Source of the DNA: an uncultured Eubacteriales bacterium
GTDB lineage: Bacteria > Bacillota > Clostridia > Oscillospirales > Oscillospiraceae
NCBI GenBank assembly: GCA_900554625.1
Contig: USHP01000105.1
Location: 1-6,973, forward strand
DNA length: 6,973 nucleotides
Reading direction: 5' to 3'
The stretch's first letter is position 1; each line of letters starts with the position of its first letter. Below are positions 1 to 6,374 of this stretch, in pieces. Under the pieces are notes generated by a model that was given only the letters and a program-made list of their open reading frames with translations, made no database searches and was not told where the DNA came from. The position numbers and the translations under genes were made by a program.

Positions 1-900
1 GCCCAGTACACTCAGCATATACTGTAAATGCTCCACCCGAACCCCTCTGTCGCCAAAGTCTATGGGGTTAGTATTTGCCCAGGAGATGGAGTAGAATTTT
101 TGCCCCTGGCTTCGCAGCTCGGACAGGGAAGTGACGGCTGTATAGTATCGTACCAACGCATACCAGGTGGACCGGCCTACAATGCCGTCTACCGTCAGAC
201 CAAAGACCTCCTGGAATTTTTTGACCGCCGCTTCCGTCTGGGCGCCGAAGATTCCGTCCACCGGAGAAATTTTGGGAATGGCAGGGTAGCTTTGAGAAAT
301 CCGGTTGAGTTCCGTCTGAATCACTGCCACACTGGGGCCGGAGTATCCCCGCCGGAGGGGGTTGCCAGGATAGGAAGAAGTGACGCCGCGGACCGGGGCG
401 TTGGTCACAATTTCCACATTGCCATAGTAGCTGGTGAGAATTTGCTCATAACTGAGTCCGTCGGTCGCCAGATTCTGACTGCCCCATTGGCTCAATCCTT
501 CACATGTTACAGTAGTACCATTGCAGAACTTTGCAGCCAGAGGCTCTACAAATCCCGGCCTGCGAAGATAGTCGTTGAACATATCATCGACCAAACGGGA
601 GATATTGTCAAAAAAACTTCGCCCATTGACAAAAAACTGGTCATATGCCGTGGAATTGGTGATGTCAAAATTGTATCCCCGACTGCGATAAAATTCTGTG
701 TAGACCCGGTTCAAAGCGAAGGAGATAATGGCCAGGATATTGGCCCGCAGCGCTTCTTCTTCCCAAGTGGGGTATATTTCACTGCTCGCCACATTTTTGA
801 CGTAATCGACAAAACTCACGGTGACATTTTCTGCGTCTGCACTTGGGGCGCCTAAATGTACCGTGATTCTTTGGGGTATGTAAGGTATTACGGAAACCAT
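1..900 (-). CDS. SleC-like SpoIID-fold protein with peptidoglycan-binding repeats (3' end outside window)
   Basis: Probable spore cortex-lytic or cortex-processing protein acting on spore peptidoglycan. The visible 300 residues show a SpoIID-like core: residues 32-57 carry DYVKNVASSEIYPTW followed by an EEALRANILA helix, matching the SpoIID pattern in which a glutamate (here Glu41) is catalytic. Residues 126-160 have Cys126, Cys133, then GLSQWG and YEQILTSYYG, matching the second SpoIID motif. A PG_binding_1 repeat spans about 178-250 (GYSGPSVAVIQTELNR, PVDGIFGAQTEAAVKKFQ, DGIVGRSTW). A second repeat begins at about 283 (GDRGVRVEHLQ) and is cut by the window edge. No signal peptide is visible. 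The ATG at 900 has an AGGAGG six bases upstream and lies 10 bases after the stop of the prodomain gene, so the two are surely co-transcribed. In C. perfringens and C. difficile SleC the equivalent parts are one polypeptide activated by Csp proteases. Substrate and exact activity (lytic transglycosylase) are inferred from family. Confidence 0.88.
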   Translation of the reverse strand, partial: MVSVIPYIPQRITVHLGAPSADAENVTVSFVDYVKNVASSEIYPTWEEEALRANILAIISFALNRVYTEFYRSRGYNFDITNSTAYDQFFVNGRSFFDNISRLVDDMFNDYLRRPGFVEPLAAKFCNGTTVTCEGLSQWGSQNLATDGLSYEQILTSYYGNVEIVTNAPVRGVTSSYPGNPLRRGYSGPSVAVIQTELNRISQSYPAIPKISPVDGIFGAQTEAAVKKFQEVFGLTVDGIVGRSTWYALVRYYTAVTSLSELRSQGQKFYSISWANTNPIDFGDRGVRVEHLQYMLSVLG

Positions 901-906
901 AGCATT

Positions 907-912
907 CCTCCT
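907..912 (-). promoter_or_regulatory. Ribosome binding site overlapping the stop of the upstream gene
   Basis: AGGAGG on the minus strand shares two bases with the TAG stop codon (911-913) of the prodomain gene and sits six bases before the ATG at 900. This suggests translational coupling. It also shows the downstream gene has its own initiation site, so the split is not simply an assembly artefact. Confidence 0.85.
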
Positions 913-1291
913 ATAGATTCTGGGGAGGGGTGTCGAAAATGACGGTATCGTTCCAAGCACCGGGAACTTCTGCCAGCGGAATCATTTCCAGGTTCTGAAC
1001 CGTGGTTGTTCCGGCAAAGACCTGTACATGATCCGCTTCAATCTGTTCATATCCTTGCCGGTGTGCATAGATGGTCACGGTAGCAAAGGGGACTTCCGGC
1101 GGATTTGGCGCCAGACTTTCTGATTTATCCGGTACGGGTATTTCAATGGGAACGATGCGGCCGCTTCGATCTGTAATGCGCATAGCAATGGCAGTGCCAT
1201 CTGTGGCAGTGACAATAATCGCAGTATCTTTCAAAGGAAGCTGGGCATTGCTGGCATATGCGCGCACCTGGATGTATCCGATTGCGGACAA
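911..1291 (-). CDS. SleC prodomain-like protein, encoded as a separate gene
   Basis: A 126-residue protein resembling the N-terminal pro-region of clostridial SleC. It shows a beta-rich, transthyretin/carboxypeptidase-regulatory-like pattern: GYIQVRAYASNAQLPLKDTAI near the start, then TDRSG, then ATVTIYAHRQGYE and the VQVFAGTTTVQNLEMIPL strand pair, ending NDTVIFDTPP. There is no signal peptide or membrane segment. An upstream in-frame GTG at 1300 is possible, but it overlaps the Shine-Dalgarno bases AAAGGAGTGA. The TTG at 1291 lies 8 bases after AAGGAG and gives the family-like start MSAIGYIQV, so TTG is preferred. The gene is immediately upstream of the SpoIID/peptidoglycan-binding gene. 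A likely role is folding, inhibition or targeting of that enzyme, by analogy to the SleC propeptide; this is inference. Confidence 0.8.
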   Translation of the reverse strand: MSAIGYIQVRAYASNAQLPLKDTAIIVTATDGTAIAMRITDRSGRIVPIEIPVPDKSESLAPNPPEVPFATVTIYAHRQGYEQIEADHVQVFAGTTTVQNLEMIPLAEVPGAWNDTVIFDTPPQNL

Positions 1292-1318
1292 AACAATCAC
1301 TCCTTTCCTGCTCTCCCT

Positions 1319-1346
1319 TATTCTATGCGGTGTGCTGGAAGAAGGT
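1319..1346 (-). promoter_or_regulatory. Possible mother-cell sporulation promoter (sigma-K/sigma-E type) for the SleC-like pair
   Basis: On the minus strand, CATAGAATA at 1327-1319 fits the sigma-K -10 pattern CATAnnnTA exactly. It also differs by one base from the sigma-E -10 pattern CATACAAT. An AC dinucleotide at 1346-1345 lies 17 bases upstream, in the place expected of the minimal sigma-K -35. A transcript would start near 1311, some 20 bases before the TTG start and just ahead of its ribosome binding site. The -35 is only two bases, so the match rests on the -10 and on gene context. Confidence 0.4.
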
Positions 1347-1349
1347 TAC

Positions 1350-1372
1350 AAAAAAGGTGGGCAGCGCCCACC
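1350..1372 (-). terminator. Rho-independent terminator after the helical gene
   Basis: A perfect 7-bp stem (GGTGGGC/GCCCACC, 1356-1362 and 1366-1372) with a 3-base loop is followed on the minus strand by six T residues (1355-1350). It begins one base after the stop codon of the 1373-1801 gene. It therefore separates that gene from the SleC-like pair, which needs its own promoter. Confidence 0.88.
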
Positions 1373-1801
1373 TCAGAGAAAGTCCTGCATTTGTCGGATA
1401 TTTGCGTTTTCGCAATCCAACAGTTTCTGGGAAAGAACTTGTATGGGTTCGTCGAATTGAGAAAATTGGTGCAGATTCTTCAGTCCGGTAATCATACCCC
1501 GGGTGTTTCCCTGAATCATCATCCCAGCAATTTTGGAATCGGTATTGCGCCCGGCAAGTTTCATCCGCGTCATCGTTTCTGCCATGAACCGAATCGCAGG
1601 GTCCAGTTCCGGCAGCTCCCAGCCTCTGTACATGGCTATGCGATGGGCTTCTGTCTCAATGGAATCATATTCACGCAGCTGCGATTCCAGGGCATCCCGC
1701 AGTCCGGGTTCCATGCTGGAGTCCAGTACACTGCGAATGCCGATCTGTCCCATCTGTGTGGTTTTCAGCAGGGAGGAAAGAAGTTCTTTGCTGTTTTTCA
1801 T
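1373..1801 (-). CDS. Small all-helical protein, probably ferritin-like four-helix bundle, function unknown
   Basis: A complete 142-residue protein with no signal peptide or hydrophobic segment. The sequence reads as four amphipathic helices: about 3-32 (ELLSSLLKTTQMGQIGIRSVL), 33-62 (LRDALESQLREYDSIETEAHRI), 70-95 (PAIRFMAETMTRMKLAG) and 97-142 (KIAGMMIQGNTRGMITGLKNL, then a helix ending RQMQDFL). This spacing, including the MMIQGNTRGM segment, is like small ferritin-like (DUF2383-type) proteins I associate with Clostridia, but the family name is from memory and I cannot confirm metal-binding residues. The ATG at 1801 has only a weak GGTGGTGAT ribosome binding site. The gene is monocistronic, bounded by a terminator downstream and divergent from the asparagine synthetase gene. 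A role in sporulation is suggested only by neighbours and a promoter-like match. Confidence 0.75.
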   Translation of the reverse strand: MKNSKELLSSLLKTTQMGQIGIRSVLDSSMEPGLRDALESQLREYDSIETEAHRIAMYRGWELPELDPAIRFMAETMTRMKLAGRNTDSKIAGMMIQGNTRGMITGLKNLHQFSQFDEPIQVLSQKLLDCENANIRQMQDFL

Positions 1802-1823
1802 ATTACATCACCACCAGTAGTAT

Positions 1824-1853
1824 GCACATTCTGCCTTTGGGCATACATACAAT
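1824..1853 (+). promoter_or_regulatory. Possible sigma-E-type promoter of the asparagine synthetase gene
   Basis: CATACAAT at 1846-1853 is a full match to the Bacillus sigma-E -10 pattern CATACAnT. Fifteen bases upstream, GCACATT (1824-1830) matches six of seven positions of the -35 pattern kmATATT. The same TACAAT could serve as a sigma-A -10, but no good TTGACA-like -35 is found at 16-18 bases. A start near 1860 would leave a 20-base leader containing the ribosome binding site. Confidence 0.4.
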
Positions 1854-1879
1854 AGAAGAATGGAAGGGATGTGATTTCT

Positions 1880-3694
1880 ATGTGTGCAATTTCCGGAATC
1901 ATCGGATTGCCGGCGGAGGAAACTGTGGTCAAGGCGATACTGAAAACCATGTATCGCAGAGGCCCGGATGATGCCCGCTTTTTTCAGCAAGAGGATGTAA
2001 CACTGCTGCACGCAAGACTTGCAATCATTGATCCAGTCGGTGGACGACAGCCCATGGAACTGGACTTCGCCGGCGAGCATTATTGTCTGGTGTATAACGG
2101 AGAATTGTATAATACCCAGGAATTGCGCAGGGAATTGGTTGCCTCTGGACACCAATTCCTTGGGCATTCCGATACAGAGGTGGTCCTTCACGCTTATGCA
2201 CAGTTTGGGGCAGACTGCGTGAACCATTTTAACGGAATCTTTTCCTTTGCGGTATGGGAAGAAAAGAACAGACGGCTGTTCATCGCCCGGGATCGGATTG
2301 GCGTCAAGCCCTTTTTCTACCATATTCATCAGGGAGGGCTATTGTTTGCCTCGGAGATCAAAACCATATTGGCCTACCCGGGAGTAGAGGCAAAGCTGGA
2401 TGACAGCGGAGCGGCACAGCTGGTTATGCTAGGCCCTGGCAGACTGCCGGGGAGCGGCGTGCTGAAAGATATTTTGGAACTGGAGCCGGGCTACTGCGGG
2501 TATTTCCAGGAAGGAAAGCTAACGACTTACCAATACTGGAAGCTTCGCGACCGGATTCATCGTGACAGCTTTACAGACACGGTAGCGCATGTGCGATTCC
2601 TTGTAGAAGATGCCATCAAGCGGCAGATGGTATCGGATATGCCCATCGGAACTTTCTTGTCCGGTGGACTGGATTCCAGCATTATTACGGCGGTTTGCGC
2701 CAGGGAAAAGGCAAAAAATGGAGAAGTTCTGAAAACCTTTTCTGTGGATTATCAAGACAATGACCGCTACTTCCAGGCCAACAAATTTCAGCCCAATTCG
2801 GATGCTTCCTATATTAGAACCATGGTCAATGCCCGGAAAACAGACCACCATTGGACAGTTCTGACACCGGAGGACCTGGTCAGCTCCCTGGAAGATGCTA
2901 CCATAGCCCGGGATCTTCCGGGGATGGCAGATGTGGATTTTTCCCTGCTGGCTTTTTGCCGGGAGATTCGGAAAGAGGTAAAGGTTGCCCTGTCCGGGGA
3001 ATGCGCCGACGAGATTTTTGGCGGCTATCCATGGTATCGGGACCCGGAGGTTCGTGCCCAAGAGGGATTCCCCTGGGCGCAAAATACCCGGCAGCGTACA
3101 GAAGTTTTAACCTCCTCGGTCAGGATCAACCCTACGGACTTTGTAATGGATGCATACCGAAAAACCTGTCAGGAAAGCGATATTTTGCCGGGCACAACGC
3201 CGTTGGAGCGGCGAATGAAAGAGATGGTAAACCTGAATTTCCGGTGGTTTATGCAGACGCTGCTGGACAGAAAAGACAGAATGAGTATGTACAATGCTCT
3301 GGAAGTTCGTGTCCCGTTCTGCGACTATCGAATCGCGGAATATCTGTATGGCGTTCCCTGGGAATACAAAGATTACCAGGGACGGGAGAAAGGATTGCTT
3401 CGGTGTGCGGTAGAGGGGCTTTTGCCCCAGGAGGTTCTCTACCGGAAGAAAAGTCCGTACCCCAAAACCTTTGACCCGGCTTATGAAAAGCAGATTTCCG
3501 CCAAATTGATTCCTGTGTTGGAAAGTGACGGACCGTTGTGGCATCTTCTGAACAAGAAAGCAGTAGTGAACATGTTGGCGGAAGAGACACCCTGGCCTTG
3601 GTACGGCCAGCTGATGCGCAAGCCTCAGACCATGGCTTACCTGCTTCAGCTGGATTTCTGGCTTCGGCAGTACCATGTGGAATTCTGTTTTTAG
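1880..3694 (+). CDS. asnB: Asparagine synthetase, glutamine-hydrolysing (AsnB/AsnO family)
   Basis: Cytoplasmic enzyme making asparagine from aspartate, ATP and glutamine. The 604-residue protein has an N-terminal class II glutaminase domain (about 2-200): Cys2 nucleophile after Met removal, RRGPD at 26-30, HARLAIID at 44-51, YNGELYN at 72-78 and SDTE at 97-100. The C-terminal synthetase domain has the ATP-pyrophosphatase loop SGGLDSS at 261-267, SGECADEIFGG at 372-382, and the DRKDRMSMYNALEVRVPF segment. Length is close to the 600-630 residue Bacillus enzymes and longer than the E. coli 554. The start is fixed by the need for Cys at position 2; an in-frame GTG at 1871 would bury it and lies within the AAGGGATGTGAT ribosome binding region. 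The gene is divergent from the helical protein and followed closely by pyruvate kinase without an obvious terminator. All key residues are present. Whether it is a housekeeping or sporulation paralogue cannot be told from the protein alone. Confidence 0.97.
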   Translation: MCAISGIIGLPAEETVVKAILKTMYRRGPDDARFFQQEDVTLLHARLAIIDPVGGRQPMELDFAGEHYCLVYNGELYNTQELRRELVASGHQFLGHSDTEVVLHAYAQFGADCVNHFNGIFSFAVWEEKNRRLFIARDRIGVKPFFYHIHQGGLLFASEIKTILAYPGVEAKLDDSGAAQLVMLGPGRLPGSGVLKDILELEPGYCGYFQEGKLTTYQYWKLRDRIHRDSFTDTVAHVRFLVEDAIKRQMVSDMPIGTFLSGGLDSSIITAVCAREKAKNGEVLKTFSVDYQDNDRYFQANKFQPNSDASYIRTMVNARKTDHHWTVLTPEDLVSSLEDATIARDLPGMADVDFSLLAFCREIRKEVKVALSGECADEIFGGYPWYRDPEVRAQEGFPWAQNTRQRTEVLTSSVRINPTDFVMDAYRKTCQESDILPGTTPLERRMKEMVNLNFRWFMQTLLDRKDRMSMYNALEVRVPFCDYRIAEYLYGVPWEYKDYQGREKGLLRCAVEGLLPQEVLYRKKSPYPKTFDPAYEKQISAKLIPVLESDGPLWHLLNKKAVVNMLAEETPWPWYGQLMRKPQTMAYLLQLDFWLRQYHVEFCF

Positions 3695-3697
3695 CGA

Positions 3698-3726
3698 TTG
3701 ACGGATAGATGGGCCTATGTTAAAAT
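3698..3726 (+). promoter_or_regulatory. Strong sigma-A promoter of pyruvate kinase
   Basis: TTGACG (3698-3703), a 17-base spacer, then TAAAAT (3721-3726) preceded by TG at 3718-3719, an extended -10. It begins 3 bases after the asnB stop codon, so pyk is probably transcribed strongly on its own, with any asnB read-through adding to it. Predicted start is near 3733, giving a leader of about 37 bases. Confidence 0.85.
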
Positions 3727-3755
3727 AAATCCAAATGGAATTCTAAAGATAAAAC

Positions 3756-3761
3756 AGGAGG
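3756..3761 (+). promoter_or_regulatory. Ribosome binding site fixing the pyk start
   Basis: Perfect AGGAGG, 8 bases before the ATG at 3770. It decides the start: an in-frame TTG at 3698 would lengthen the protein by 24 unrelated residues, has no such site, and coincides with the promoter -35 box. Confidence 0.9.
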
Positions 3762-3769
3762 CACTGTTA

Positions 3770-5182
3770 ATGCGTAAAACAAAGATTATCTGCACCATCG
3801 GCCCTGCCAGCGAAAATGAGGAAGTATTGACTCAGATGTGTCTGGCAGGCATGAATGTTGCCAGACTGAACTTCTCCCATGGCTCTTATGAAGAGCACGA
3901 AAAAAAGATTGAGCTGATCAAGCGTGTTCGTCAGAAACTGGGTCTGCCCATTGCCATCATGCTGGATACCAAAGGCCCGGAATATCGGATTCGTACTTTT
4001 GCATCCGGGAAAGTGACCATTCACAACGGTGACCCGTTCACCTTTACCACCGATGAAGTGGAAGGCGATGAGACCAAGGTCAGCGTGAATTATAAGAATC
4101 TTGCCAAAGAATTAAAACCCGGCAATATTGTGTCCGTCAATAACGGCCTGGTCAAGTTTGAAGTCCAGCAGATTAACGGAAATGACATTTTGTGCAAGTG
4201 CCTGGTTGGCGGCGTGCTGAGCAACCGTAAGAGCATGTCTTTCCCTAATAAGGTTATGTCCGGTCCCTACCTCAGCGAGCAGGATAAGTCTGATATTCTG
4301 TTTGGCATTCGCCATGGCGTAGATTTTATCGCTGCATCCTTTGTTTCCCGGAAGCAGGATGTTTTGGACATTCAGAAGCTGCTGGATGAAAGCGGCGGAA
4401 GTGACATTGAAATTGTCGCCAAGATTGAAAATCAATCCGGTGTCGACAACGTAGAGGAAATCTGCTCCGTTTGCGGCGGTATTATGATTGCCAGAGGCGA
4501 CCTGGGTGTGGAAATCCCGTTTGTGGAGGTGCCTTCTGTTCAGAAGAAACTGACCCGGAAATGCCGGATGCTGGGCAAGCGGGTTATTACCGCTACCGAG
4601 ATGCTGGAGTCCATGATCCACAATCCCCGTCCCACCCGCGCGGAAATTTCCGACGTAGCCAATGCCGTATATGACGGTACCTCCTGCGTTATGCTGTCCG
4701 GTGAATCTGCTGCTGGTGAGTACCCGGTGGAGGCCGTAAAGGCAATGGCGCAGATTGCGGAATACACAGAGCAGCATACCGGTTACAAGAAGCGTTTCCT
4801 GTCCACCCAGTTTGATGGTGAGAATAACCTGGACTGCATTTCCCACGCAGTATGCTCCATGGCGTTGGACGTCAATGCCAAAGGCATTGTGGTTTGCTCG
4901 GTTTCTGGTAAGACTGCTATGCTGGTCAGCCGATTCCGTACACCGGTGGACATCATCGGCATGACCACCGATCGGAAAATTTGGCGGCGTCTTTCTATGA
5001 GCTGGGGTGTTACGCCGGTTATGGCGGACCAGTTCCCCAGTATGGATGTTATGTTCTACTACGCCAAAAAGGTGGCGGTGGATACACTGGGTTTGCAGCC
5101 CGGTGACAATATCCTGCTGACCGGCGGCCCGATTAACGGAAAATCCGGCAATACCAACACGATCAAAATTGAGACCATTTAA
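3770..5182 (+). CDS. pyk: Pyruvate kinase
   Basis: Last step of glycolysis: phosphoenolpyruvate plus ADP to pyruvate plus ATP, in the cytoplasm. The 470-residue protein carries TKIICTIGPAS at 4-14, MNVARLNFSHG at 28-38 (Arg32, Asn34, Ser36), LDTKGPE at 65-71, catalytic Lys218 in AKIENQ, the metal and substrate segment MIARGDLGVEIP (239-250, with Glu220 and Asp244), TATEMLESM from 274 and RPTRAEISDVANAVYDGT. The C-terminal regulatory domain ends with GNTNTIKI. Length equals E. coli PykF (470); it lacks the extra C-terminal PEP-utiliser-like domain that makes the Bacillus subtilis enzyme about 585 residues. It has its own promoter and ends at a hairpin terminator, so it is a single-gene unit, possibly with read-through from asnB. 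A long open frame on the opposite strand is a codon-usage shadow. Confidence 0.98.
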   Translation: MRKTKIICTIGPASENEEVLTQMCLAGMNVARLNFSHGSYEEHEKKIELIKRVRQKLGLPIAIMLDTKGPEYRIRTFASGKVTIHNGDPFTFTTDEVEGDETKVSVNYKNLAKELKPGNIVSVNNGLVKFEVQQINGNDILCKCLVGGVLSNRKSMSFPNKVMSGPYLSEQDKSDILFGIRHGVDFIAASFVSRKQDVLDIQKLLDESGGSDIEIVAKIENQSGVDNVEEICSVCGGIMIARGDLGVEIPFVEVPSVQKKLTRKCRMLGKRVITATEMLESMIHNPRPTRAEISDVANAVYDGTSCVMLSGESAAGEYPVEAVKAMAQIAEYTEQHTGYKKRFLSTQFDGENNLDCISHAVCSMALDVNAKGIVVCSVSGKTAMLVSRFRTPVDIIGMTTDRKIWRRLSMSWGVTPVMADQFPSMDVMFYYAKKVAVDTLGLQPGDNILLTGGPINGKSGNTNTIKIETI

Positions 5183-5183
5183 C

Positions 5184-5220
5184 AATACGCCCCCGGCTTA
5201 CCGCCGGGGGCGTATTTCTT
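5184..5220. terminator. Bidirectional terminator between pyk and the aldo/keto reductase
   Basis: A perfect 14-bp stem (5184-5197 with 5203-5216; core GCCCCCGGC/GCCGGGGGC) and 5-base loop TTACC. The outer stem pairs AATA with TATT, so each strand has U residues at the 3' foot. The plus strand continues TCTT, while the minus strand continues GTTAAA. It begins one base past the pyk stop and its plus-strand tail overlaps the stop codon of the convergent reductase gene, so it most likely ends both transcripts; the plus-strand U tract is the better one. Confidence 0.9.
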
Positions 5221-6316
5221 ATCTTCTCAGTTCTTCGTTGGCTACCAGAAGCAGCTGACGGATATTCAATCCCTGGGGACAGATCTCTTCGCACTTTCCA
5301 CATTTGAGACACGCTGATGGTGCCGTGCCTGGTATGGCATCCAGTGAGAATGACTGCCCTTGCCGCTTGGCGTTCAGGTTGGTGAACCAATCCGGAATCG
5401 CAATTTCCTGAGGGCAAACCTCTGTGCAGTAACGGCAATTCGTGCAGGGAATCAATTCCTGGTTCCGGAAAATGGCACAAACGGCTTCTACTGCCTGCTG
5501 TTCCTGAGAAGTCAATGGCTGAAATTCCCGCATGAAACTTATGTTGTCTTCCAACTGCTCCAAGGTACTCATGCCAGACAGAACCATTCGGATACCTTCA
5601 AATCCTGCGGCAAAGCGGATGGCATAGCTGGCATTGGAGCCGCCGTGGAGGCGATCGAAAATCTTCTGCGCCGCCTCTGGGAGATTGACCAGTGCGCCGC
5701 CCTTGACGGGCTCCATCACGATCACAGGCTTGTTGTACTTTCGGCATACTTCATAGCATTTCCGGGACGCTACTTTTTCATCCTCGAAATCCACATAATT
5801 GAACTGAATCTGCACCACTTCGATCTGGGGATATTCCAGAAGAATTTCTTCGAGTACCTCCGGAGAATCGTGGAAAGAAATGCCCAGGTGCTTAATTTTT
5901 CCTTCCTGCTTCAATTCCAGAGCGGTTTCAAAGGCCCGCGCCTTCCGGAACTCCTGAAATCTGGCATGATTTAAAGCGTGCATCAGATAGAAGTCGAAAT
6001 AGGAAACACCGCAGGCTTCCAGCTGCATCTGGAACAGGGGGCGGATCTCTTCCTGGGTCTTGAAATAAGTACCGGAGAGTTTGTTTGTCAGGATATATCG
6101 TTCCCGAGGATACCGGGATGTCAAGCACTCCCGGATGGCCAGTTCGCTTTTTCCGTTCAGATATCCATGGGCGGTGTCAAAATAGCAGAACCCACTTTCC
6201 AGAAAACGATCCACCATTTTCTTGGTCTGTGCAATATCCACTTCATCACCAATCATGGGAAGACGCATGAAACCAAAGCCAAAGTTTCGTTCCATGCCAG
6301 CAAAACAAATATCCAT
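5219..6316 (-). CDS. Aldo/keto reductase with C-terminal 2[4Fe-4S] ferredoxin-like domain
   Basis: Predicted cytoplasmic oxidoreductase of 365 residues. Residues 9-280 form the aldo/keto reductase barrel with the usual tetrad: Asp47, Tyr52 (FDTAHGY), Lys79 (LTNKL) and His113 (YLMHAL). Further family segments are HLGISFHDS, VVQIQFNYVDFED, VIVMEPVKGG and SYAIRFAAG. The C-terminal part carries two cysteine sets, Cys291-294-297-301 and Cys336-339-342-346, each CxxCxxCxxxCP, predicting two [4Fe-4S] clusters. Such fusions are frequent in anaerobic Firmicutes and archaea; the physiological substrate and electron partner are not known from sequence. The ATG at 6316 has AGGAGG 8 bases upstream. Met8 is a possible alternative that aligns with shorter relatives but has no ribosome binding site. 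The gene is monocistronic, convergent with pyk, with its own promoter. No residue needed for catalysis or cluster binding is missing. Confidence 0.95.
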   Translation of the reverse strand: MDICFAGMERNFGFGFMRLPMIGDEVDIAQTKKMVDRFLESGFCYFDTAHGYLNGKSELAIRECLTSRYPRERYILTNKLSGTYFKTQEEIRPLFQMQLEACGVSYFDFYLMHALNHARFQEFRKARAFETALELKQEGKIKHLGISFHDSPEVLEEILLEYPQIEVVQIQFNYVDFEDEKVASRKCYEVCRKYNKPVIVMEPVKGGALVNLPEAAQKIFDRLHGGSNASYAIRFAAGFEGIRMVLSGMSTLEQLEDNISFMREFQPLTSQEQQAVEAVCAIFRNQELIPCTNCRYCTEVCPQEIAIPDWFTNLNAKRQGQSFSLDAIPGTAPSACLKCGKCEEICPQGLNIRQLLLVANEELRR

Positions 6317-6343
6317 TTTTATTTCCTCCTATTTTTTTGTACC

Positions 6344-6374
6344 AGTATATCACCGGATACCGCTGGTTCGTCAA
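6344..6374 (-). promoter_or_regulatory. Aldo/keto reductase promoter with long spacer, possibly MerR-type
   Basis: On the minus strand TTGACG (6374-6369) and TATACT (6349-6344) are separated by 19 bases, with TG one base before the -10 (extended -10). The spacer holds an imperfect dyad, ACCAGCGG-TAT-CCGGTGAT, with 6 of 8 positions symmetrical. Sigma-A promoters usually have 17 bases; a 19-20 base spacer with a central dyad is the hallmark of MerR-family activation. The boxes are clear, the regulator is inference. Predicted start is about 20 bases before the ATG. Confidence 0.65.

Noticed and set aside
28..855. Long plus-strand open frame of 275 codons
   Set aside because: It is antisense to the clear SpoIID/peptidoglycan-binding gene, has no ribosome binding site and no recognisable domain.
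1292..1300. GTG start at 1300 for the prodomain gene
   Set aside because: It overlaps the Shine-Dalgarno sequence itself, whereas the TTG at 1291 is 8 bases downstream of it.
1871..1879. Earlier GTG start for the asparagine synthetase
   Set aside because: It would place the catalytic cysteine at position 5 instead of 2, and the N-terminal nucleophile must be exposed; it also lies within the ribosome binding region.
3678..3744. Direct repeat TGGAATTCT at 3678-3686 and 3736-3744
   Set aside because: Nine bases, containing an EcoRI-like palindrome, one copy inside coding sequence; easily chance, with no flanking mobile element signs.
4112..5185. Long minus-strand open frame of 357 codons
   Set aside because: It lies wholly opposite pyruvate kinase, reads as low-complexity His/Asn/Gly-rich sequence typical of antisense shadows, and has no known motif.
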